A stretch of DNA of 64,000 nt from Blastococcus aurantiacus (lineage in GTDB: Bacteria > Actinomycetota > Actinomycetes > Mycobacteriales > Geodermatophilaceae), in assembly GCF_900102425.1 (NCBI RefSeq), contig NZ_FNBT01000001.1:1-64000 (forward strand), read 5' to 3'. The position numbers and the translations under genes were made by a program. The notes beneath the pieces were generated by a model that saw only the letters and a program-made list of their open reading frames with translations, did not search any database and had not been told where the DNA came from. Shown here piece after piece: positions 59,433 to 64,000 of this stretch (within the stretch, counting starts at the first letter, position 1; every line of letters starts with the position of its first letter).

Positions 59433-60356
59433 TCAGACCGGACGACCGCCCAGTTCGGCGACCAGCCCAGCCGTCACCGGGACGTCGACACCATGACGTC
59501 CGGCGGCCCGCAGCACGGCGCCACCGATGGCATCGAGCTCCGTCGCCACACCGGCAGCGGCGTCGAGCTGCATCGAGGAGCGGAAGTCCTCCGGCAGCTG
59601 CCCGAGGAAGTCCAGGACCGCCGAACCGTCGGAGCTCACCCCTTCGGCCCTCGCCACCGCCGCCACCTCCTCGACCACCGACCGGAGGTCTGCGGCGCGA
59701 CGCTGCCGCACCCGGCCCAGAGGCGCATCCTCCGACGTCGTGAGGAGGGCCAGCGGGGCGAGGAAGCACAGCTTGTCCCACAGCAGCTCCGCCTCCGGGC
59801 GACGTCGGACGTCCAGGCCCGCGCCCGCCAACGCCGCTGCCACACCGTCGGCCCGGGGCTCCGCCGCCAGGTCGACCGTGGCTAGGTGCCCGCGGTGGTG
59901 GACCACTCCCGGAGCCGTCCTGGCCGCGCTGACCCGGACGGAGGCCGCGACGGTCGGTGTCGCCGGGAACCGGTCCCGGAGCAGGCGCACGTGCTCGACG
60001 CCGTTCAGGAGGGGCACGAGGACGGCGCCTCCGAGCCGCTCGGGCGCCAGCCGGTCCAGGGCGGCCCCCAGGTGGACCGCCTTCACCGTCACCAGGCAGG
60101 CATCGACCGGCTCGTCGAGGACGACGGCACCGCCCACGTGCACGGCCAGTTCCCCGAAGCGGTCGCTGCCGACCCGGAGGCCGTGGCGCGACACGTGCCG
60201 GGCTGTCCGCTCCGCCGCGAGGCAGATGACCGTGTGACCCGCGGCCGCGAGCAGCGCGCCCAGGAGACCTCCCACCGCGCCGGGGCCGAGCACCGCCACC
60301 CGCATGGGACCGGCGCCGCCCGGGAGGTCCCGCCCCCTCTCGTCGGGGTCCGTCAT
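59433..60356 (-). CDS. 2-dehydropantoate 2-reductase family (ApbA/PanE-like)
   Basis: 307 residues from an ATG overlapping the MBL stop (ATGA); the fold proper starts at Met18 (MRVAVLGPGAVGGLLGALLAAAGH). NADP site GxGxxG, then CLVTVKAVHL with the catalytic-type Lys near 93, VLVPLLNGVEHV (Asn), LLWDKLCFLAPLALLT (Lys/Asn helix) and the C-terminal SSMQLDAAAGVATELDAIGG. These are PanE features, but paralogues act on other 2-keto acids. Last gene of the GlxA-HD-MBL-PanE operon. No panB or panC is adjacent, so pantothenate synthesis is not implied. Confidence 0.87.
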   Translation of the reverse strand: MTDPDERGRDLPGGAGPMRVAVLGPGAVGGLLGALLAAAGHTVICLAAERTARHVSRHGLRVGSDRFGELAVHVGGAVVLDEPVDACLVTVKAVHLGAALDRLAPERLGGAVLVPLLNGVEHVRLLRDRFPATPTVAASVRVSAARTAPGVVHHRGHLATVDLAAEPRADGVAAALAGAGLDVRRRPEAELLWDKLCFLAPLALLTTSEDAPLGRVRQRRAADLRSVVEEVAAVARAEGVSSDGSAVLDFLGQLPEDFRSSMQLDAAAGVATELDAIGGAVLRAAGRHGVDVPVTAGLVAELGGRPV

Positions 60357-61162
60357 GCCGCACCTCCGAGTTCGGTCCGGACGCCGGGAGTGAGCGGCCG
60401 GAGCACGTGGGACAGCCCCGCCGCCGCGAACGCGGCACGGACGGCGTCGGACGTGAGGGTGAAGTGGTCCCAGTCGTCCACGTGGACGGGAACCACCGCA
60501 CGGGCACGCAGCGACCGGGCCAGCGCGACCGCCTCCTCCGCGTCGAGCGAGTAGGGCGTGTCACCGGACGCCGCGAACCGTGCGGCGCCCAGGTGCAGGA
60601 AGGCGGTGTCCACGGCGAACCGCCTGCCGACCTCGTCGAGCTGCGGATGGGGGACGGTGTCCCCCGAGAAGTACAGGACGGGCTCCCGGGGCGTGCGGTC
60701 GTCCACGACCTCGAGCACGAAGCCGATGACCTCTCCGGCGAGGCCGGCCCACGCCTCGGGTGCGTGCCTGGCCGGCGTCGCGGTCACCCGGAGCCGAATG
60801 CCGCCGCACCGGACGACGCGGCTCTCCCACGGCGCAAGGCCGATCGCGGGCGGCCCGATCCGCCGGGCCGCCGACGGGGTCGTGATCACCAGGCGCGCGG
60901 AGTCGAGCAGCCGTCGTCCGCTCGTGTCCAGGTTGTCGGCGTGCTCGTCGTGGCTGAGCAGCACGACGTCGATCGGCGGCAGCTGCTCGACGGCCACGGC
61001 CGGGCCGACCGTGCGCCGCAGCGGGATGCGCATCGCGGAGCCGGGCACGACGAAGTGGTGCGGCGTGCCCGGAGGGTCGAAGGCGGGGTCGGTCAGGACG
61101 GTCACCCCCGAGACCTCGACCAGGACCGTCGCCGTGCCGATCCAGGTCGCCCGCACGCTCAT
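60353..61162 (-). CDS. MBL-fold metallo-hydrolase
   Basis: 269 residues. TWIGTATVLVEVSGVTVLTDPAF is the UlaG/RomA-like start; the metal motif reads LLSHDEHADNLD, the H-x-x-H-x-D-N variant seen in this subgroup rather than strict HxHxDH. YFSGDTVPHP supplies the bridging Asp and VVPVHVDDWDHF the last His. Lactonase or phosphodiesterase-like hydrolysis is possible; the substrate is unknown. Both ends overlap the neighbouring genes by 4 bp, so it is tightly tied to the HD protein and the reductase. Confidence 0.88.
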   Translation of the reverse strand: MSVRATWIGTATVLVEVSGVTVLTDPAFDPPGTPHHFVVPGSAMRIPLRRTVGPAVAVEQLPPIDVVLLSHDEHADNLDTSGRRLLDSARLVITTPSAARRIGPPAIGLAPWESRVVRCGGIRLRVTATPARHAPEAWAGLAGEVIGFVLEVVDDRTPREPVLYFSGDTVPHPQLDEVGRRFAVDTAFLHLGAARFAASGDTPYSLDAEEAVALARSLRARAVVPVHVDDWDHFTLTSDAVRAAFAAAGLSHVLRPLTPGVRTELGGAA

Positions 61163-61758
61163 CGCCCCGCCGGGAAGGCGGTGGCGGCGATGAGGTCGAT
61201 GAAGCCGAGCTCCCGCTGGAGCACCGCGACCCGCGAGTCCGGCTTCGTCGTCGCCTCCTGCCGCATGGCCGCCTCCAGGTACGCCGGGAACCCCTCCCGC
61301 GGCCAGCGCTCGAGCACGTCGCCGACCAGCCCTCCCGGGAGCTCGTCCAGGTGCAGGCCGAGGACATCGGCCGCAGCGCCCAGGTGCACCCCGGCGACCT
61401 CGGGCCGGGGATCGTCCGCGGTCCCGAGCTCCAGGTGCAGGGCGACCGCCTCCCGGACGAGGTCGGCGGCGTCCGGCGCCCCGCCCGCACGGAGGACGGC
61501 GTCGTGGGCCAGGTCCGCCCCCCGCAGCTGGAACGGTGTGACGCCGTCCTCCCCGGGAGCACAGAGGCCGAGGTCGTGGAGCGCGGAGGCGACGAAGAGC
61601 AGCTCGGGGTCGAACGACCGGTGCGCGCGCCCGAGCAGAGCGGTGGCGAAGGCGTGCGTCCGCCGGCAGTGCGCGACGAGGACCCTCGGGGCGCACGTCC
61701 TCAGCAGGTGGTCCGCCGCGTCGGCCAGCGGGGTGTCGGGCCGGGTCGACCAGGTCAC
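61159..61758 (-). CDS. HD-domain protein, cyanamide hydratase-like
   Basis: 199 residues from a GTG at 61758. Helical HD fold: H30/H35 region (VLVAHCRRTHAFATAL), the HD pair H61-D62 in FVASALHDLGL, then HDAVLRAGG, AVALHLELG (next His) and GAAADVLGLHLDEL (Asp). The compact form and the HDLGL motif resemble fungal/bacterial cyanamide hydratase-type HD proteins rather than nucleotide phosphohydrolases. The reaction is not determined by the sequence. Overlaps the MBL gene by ATGA and follows the GlxA gene by 31 bp. Confidence 0.82.
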   Translation of the reverse strand: MTWSTRPDTPLADAADHLLRTCAPRVLVAHCRRTHAFATALLGRAHRSFDPELLFVASALHDLGLCAPGEDGVTPFQLRGADLAHDAVLRAGGAPDAADLVREAVALHLELGTADDPRPEVAGVHLGAAADVLGLHLDELPGGLVGDVLERWPREGFPAYLEAAMRQEATTKPDSRVAVLQRELGFIDLIAATAFPAGR

Positions 61759-61789
61759 GGTGCCACCTCCAGGTGCATCGGGGTCGGGG

Positions 61790-62782
61790 TCATGCCAGGG
61801 ACGTCCGGAAGCGCTCCCGGTACTGGGCCGGGGTGACGCCGAGCCGTCGCCGGAAGGCCCGGTGGAGGGTCTCCACCGAGCCGAACCCGCAGGCCCGTGC
61901 GACGGCGGGGAGGGGGTCCCGGCCTTCCTCCAGCAGCCGGCGCGCGCCCTCGAGCCGGGCGGCCTCGATGAAGGCCCCGGGAGTGCTGCCCACCTGCTCG
62001 GCGAACACCCGGGCGAAGTGGCGTTCGCTGAGGCGGGCCCGGGCGGCGAGCGCGGCCACCGAGAGGTCCCCCGTCAGGTTCTCGGCGATCCAGCCGGGCA
62101 GCGCTGCGACGTCGTCGCGCTCGGGGCGCTGCATCGACAGCGCCACGCTGAACTGGCTCTGCCCGCCGGGGCGCTTGACGTACATGACCAGCCACCGGGC
62201 CACCTCGAGTGCGAGCGCGCGGCCGTGGTCGGCCTCCACGAGGGCGAGGGCGAGATCCATCCCGGCGGTGACACCGGCCGACGTCCACACGTCGCCCGAG
62301 CGGATGAAGATGGGGTCCGGGTCGACCTCGACCTCCGGGTGGTGCGCGGCGAGGGCTGCGGCGACGGCCCAGTGGGTCGTCGCCCTGCGCCCGTCGAGGA
62401 GCCCGGCCAGGGCCACCGTCCGGGCCCCGGCGCAGACAGCGGCGACCCGGCCGGCGTCCCCGGCCCGGGCAGCGAGCCAGTCGACCACGTCCGTGTCGAC
62501 GACCGCGTCCGGCAGCCGGCCCCCGTGCTGCAGTGCCCCCGGGACCACGAACGTGTCCCAGTGGCCCGTCAGCTCGGCGAAAGTCGTGTCGGGCAGCAGG
62601 CGGACGCCGTTCGACGTCACCACCGGGTCCGGGCTCGCCGCCACCATCGTGACCGCGTAGCCCGGCCGCGCGTCGGCGGCGAGGAGCCGGGTGGCGGTGG
62701 CCAAGACCTCGGCCGGCCCGCTGACGTCCAGCAGCTCGACGCCCTCGAAGAGGGCGACGGCCACGCGTCGCAGATCGCTCAC
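61790..62782 (-). CDS. GlxA family transcriptional regulator (DJ-1/PfpI plus AraC HTH)
   Basis: 330 residues. DJ-1/PfpI domain about 5-185: FEGVELLDVSGPAEVLATA, nucleophile-elbow region VAAVCAGARTVALAGLLDGR with Cys, ATTHWAVAAALAAHHPE, SAGVTAGMDLALALVE. AraC-type double HTH about 220-325: LSVAALAARARLSERHFARVFAEQVG and ARACGFGSVETLHRAFRRRLGVTPAQYRERF, in pieces. Such proteins sense a small ligand or modify it and switch on neighbouring genes. First gene of the operon; probably controls HD, MBL and PanE-like genes, and itself, from the short region at 62783-62878. Confidence 0.93.
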   Translation of the reverse strand: MSDLRRVAVALFEGVELLDVSGPAEVLATATRLLAADARPGYAVTMVAASPDPVVTSNGVRLLPDTTFAELTGHWDTFVVPGALQHGGRLPDAVVDTDVVDWLAARAGDAGRVAAVCAGARTVALAGLLDGRRATTHWAVAAALAAHHPEVEVDPDPIFIRSGDVWTSAGVTAGMDLALALVEADHGRALALEVARWLVMYVKRPGGQSQFSVALSMQRPERDDVAALPGWIAENLTGDLSVAALAARARLSERHFARVFAEQVGSTPGAFIEAARLEGARRLLEEGRDPLPAVARACGFGSVETLHRAFRRRLGVTPAQYRERFRTSLA

Positions 62783-62878
62783 GCGGTGATCATCAGCGGG
62801 AGGAGCGACGGCGGCAATGACATGTCCCTGTCAGTTTCCGCCATTCGCGGTCACCGGCGGGGACGACGCCGGCTCGGC

Positions 62879-63274
62879 TCAGCCGAACAGGTCGCCCAGG
62901 AACGACTCCTTCTTGCGCCGGTGGCCGTACTGCTGGTGGCCGTGCGAGCTGCTCTTGCTGCCGCGCACCTGCCGCATGACCTCGCCGACGACGGCGCCCA
63001 GGTCCCCGCTGCCCTGCTTCGGGGCGGCGTAGCGGTCGCGGTCGTCGTGGTCGTAGCGGTCGCGGTCGTAGCGGTGGCGGTCGTCCCGCTCGTGCTCGGT
63101 CCGGGGCTCCGCGGCCGCCGCTCCCCCGTGCCAGGCGTTCTCCGCGTCGATCAGCCGGTCGAGCTCGCCGCGGTCGAGGAAGATCCCGCGGCACTCGGCG
63201 CACTGGTCGACGTGGACGCCATTGCGCTCGTAGGTGCGCATCGGGCCGTGGCACTTCGGGCAGGTCAGCTCCAT
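62879..63274 (-). CDS. TFIIB-type zinc-ribbon protein
   Basis: 131 residues. The N-terminal zinc ribbon has C5, C8, C25 and C28 (TCPKCHGPM, DQCAECRGIFLDRGELDRLI), the zf-TFIIB (DUF3820-like 'transcription factor zinc-finger') signature. The middle is a charged Asp/Arg/His/Tyr repeat (HRYDRDRYDHDDRDRY), then a tail GDLGAVVGEVMRQVRGSK and a C-terminal SFLGDLFG. The family is common in bacteria, of unknown function, likely nucleic-acid or protein binding. Stand-alone between GlxA and mannitol dehydrogenase genes. Confidence 0.87.
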   Translation of the reverse strand: MELTCPKCHGPMRTYERNGVHVDQCAECRGIFLDRGELDRLIDAENAWHGGAAAAEPRTEHERDDRHRYDRDRYDHDDRDRYAAPKQGSGDLGAVVGEVMRQVRGSKSSSHGHQQYGHRRKKESFLGDLFG

Positions 63275-63318
63275 GCCTGTCCAACGCGGGCGGGGGGCGC
63301 GGGGGTTCCCGGCTGCGC

Positions 63319-64000
63319 TCAGGGCGTGCGGAGCACCTCCTCGAGCGCGGCCCGCGTCCCCCGGCTGCGGACCAGGTCCAGCGTCCGCACGTAGGCCTCG
63401 GCGAACCGCGCGTCGTCGACGAGATCGCCGAACAGCTCCCTGTCGGAGACGAAGGCCAGCGGGTCCCCGGCCTGCCGGCGGGCCGCCGCCATGAGCCGAT
63501 CGCGCAGCGGGTCCACCACCTCGATCGGCCGGCCGTCCTCACCGACGCCTTCCGCGTAGCGGGCCCAGCCGGCCAGAACCGCGACCGTGCAGCGGATGTC
63601 GCCGCCGGACGCGAGGTTGGCGCGCAGCACCGGCAGCAGGAACTTGGGGATGCGGTCGGAGCTCTCCGCGCACAGCCGGGCGAGGGTGTCGCGCATGTTC
63701 GGGTTGGAGAACCGGCCGATCAGGTCGGCCTTGTAGGAGTCCAGGTCGATCCCCGGCACCGGCGCGAGCGTCGGCGTCGCCTCCTGGTCCATGTAGCCGT
63801 GCAGGAACCGGCGGAACAGCGGGTCCTGGCAGACGTCGTGCATGAAGCCGTACCCGGCCAGCGTGCCCAGGTAGCCCATCGCCTGGTGACTGCCGTTGAG
63901 CAGGCGCAGCTTCATCAGCTCGTAGGGCTCCACGTCCCCGACCACCTGGACGCCGACCTTCTCCAGGGGCGGGCGGCCGGAGCCGAAGGAGTCCTCCAGC
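63319..64000 (-). CDS. mannitol dehydrogenase family protein (5' end beyond the window)
   Basis: Only the C-terminal 227 residues are in the window; the frame is open to the right edge. MKLRLLNGSHQAMGYLGTLAGY (in two parts) contains the K-x-x-x-L-N-x-x-H polyol-dehydrogenase active-site pattern. YMDQEATPTLAPVPGIDLDSYKADLIGRFSNPNMRDTLARL follows, in pieces, as in MtlK/UxuB-type long-chain dehydrogenases. Expected to interconvert mannitol and fructose, or a related polyol, with NAD. The neighbouring sugar genes that would fix the substrate lie outside. Confidence 0.9.
   Translation of the reverse strand, partial: LEDSFGSGRPPLEKVGVQVVGDVEPYELMKLRLLNGSHQAMGYLGTLAGYGFMHDVCQDPLFRRFLHGYMDQEATPTLAPVPGIDLDSYKADLIGRFSNPNMRDTLARLCAESSDRIPKFLLPVLRANLASGGDIRCTVAVLAGWARYAEGVGEDGRPIEVVDPLRDRLMAAARRQAGDPLAFVSDRELFGDLVDDARFAEAYVRTLDLVRSRGTRAALEEVLRTP

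Noticed and set aside
1-64000. tRNA, rRNA, insertion sequences or prophage
   Set aside because: I looked for cloverleaf-like CCA-side stems, conserved rRNA stretches, transposase motifs and phage genes and saw none; a tRNAscan or IS search would be more reliable.

Overview
The window is GC-rich throughout, nearly every gene uses ATG or GTG starts, and many neighbouring genes share ATGA or GTGA overlaps. The gene set points to a high-GC actinobacterium: a DUF222-type HNH endonuclease fragment, an F420-type (DDN-like) reductase, a LigB-like ATP-dependent ligase, an actinobacterial family A polymerase-like protein, a primary sigma factor with a Lys/Ala-rich N-terminus, GTP-type PEP carboxykinase and RskA-type anti-sigma factors. 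Geodermatophilaceae (Blastococcus, Geodermatophilus, Modestobacter) is my best guess, but it is an inference. I see no rRNA, tRNA, CRISPR array, insertion sequence or prophage. This is chromosomal backbone with one small decaying stretch at the left edge.

Layout. 1-2.5 kb: eroding accessory DNA (HNH fragment with an internal deletion, alpha/beta hydrolase, lipoprotein, broken second lipoprotein). 2.5-9.4 kb: a DDN-like reductase, a PAS-GAF-SpoIIE-HATPase phosphatase coupled to an acyl-CoA dehydrogenase, a frameshifted secreted protein, a VanZ-like protein and a trans-acting enoyl reductase-like protein. 9.4-18.1 kb: LigB-like ligase, a four-gene minus-strand operon (LLM oxidoreductase, lipase, PIG-L deacetylase, GNAT), a YihY membrane protein, a dienelactone hydrolase, a TesB thioesterase and a zinc alcohol dehydrogenase. 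18.1-26.7 kb: a nested hairpin, a SUV3-like RNA helicase, YciI, hemerythrin, TauE exporter, the polymerase-like protein, and a siderophore reductase behind a probable iron box. 26.7-31.7 kb: a secreted cell-wall-type protein whose leader looks like a c-di-AMP (ydaO) riboswitch, a secreted SGNH hydrolase and PEP carboxykinase.

31.8-46.2 kb: a SigE-family sigma factor with a membrane partner carrying a duplicated extracytoplasmic domain, primary sigma factor, tryptophan dioxygenase, malate:quinone oxidoreductase, cold-shock protein, flavodoxin, Mug glycosylase, a SigK/RskA-type pair, a CPA1 antiporter, a formate/nitrite channel, pyridoxal kinase and release factor 3. 46.2-49.9 kb: a three-subunit molybdenum hydroxylase operon of the PaoABC type. 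49.9-59.4 kb: a cNMP-domain histidine kinase coupled to a response regulator fused to a thioredoxin-reductase-like flavoprotein, succinate-semialdehyde dehydrogenase, an amino-acid permease and a MEDS-HATPase regulator. 59.4-64 kb: an operon of GlxA-type regulator, HD protein, MBL hydrolase and ketopantoate-reductase-like protein, then a zinc-ribbon protein and a truncated mannitol dehydrogenase.

Recurrent theme: stress and envelope regulation. There are two ECF/anti-sigma pairs, two HATPase/SpoIIE-type regulators, a redox two-component pair and a second-messenger riboswitch. The items most worth following are the riboswitch, the response-regulator/flavoprotein pair, the duplicated-domain sigma partner, the GlxA-HD-MBL-PanE operon and the two frame-disrupted secreted-protein genes. 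All functions are read by eye from motifs; no database search was run.
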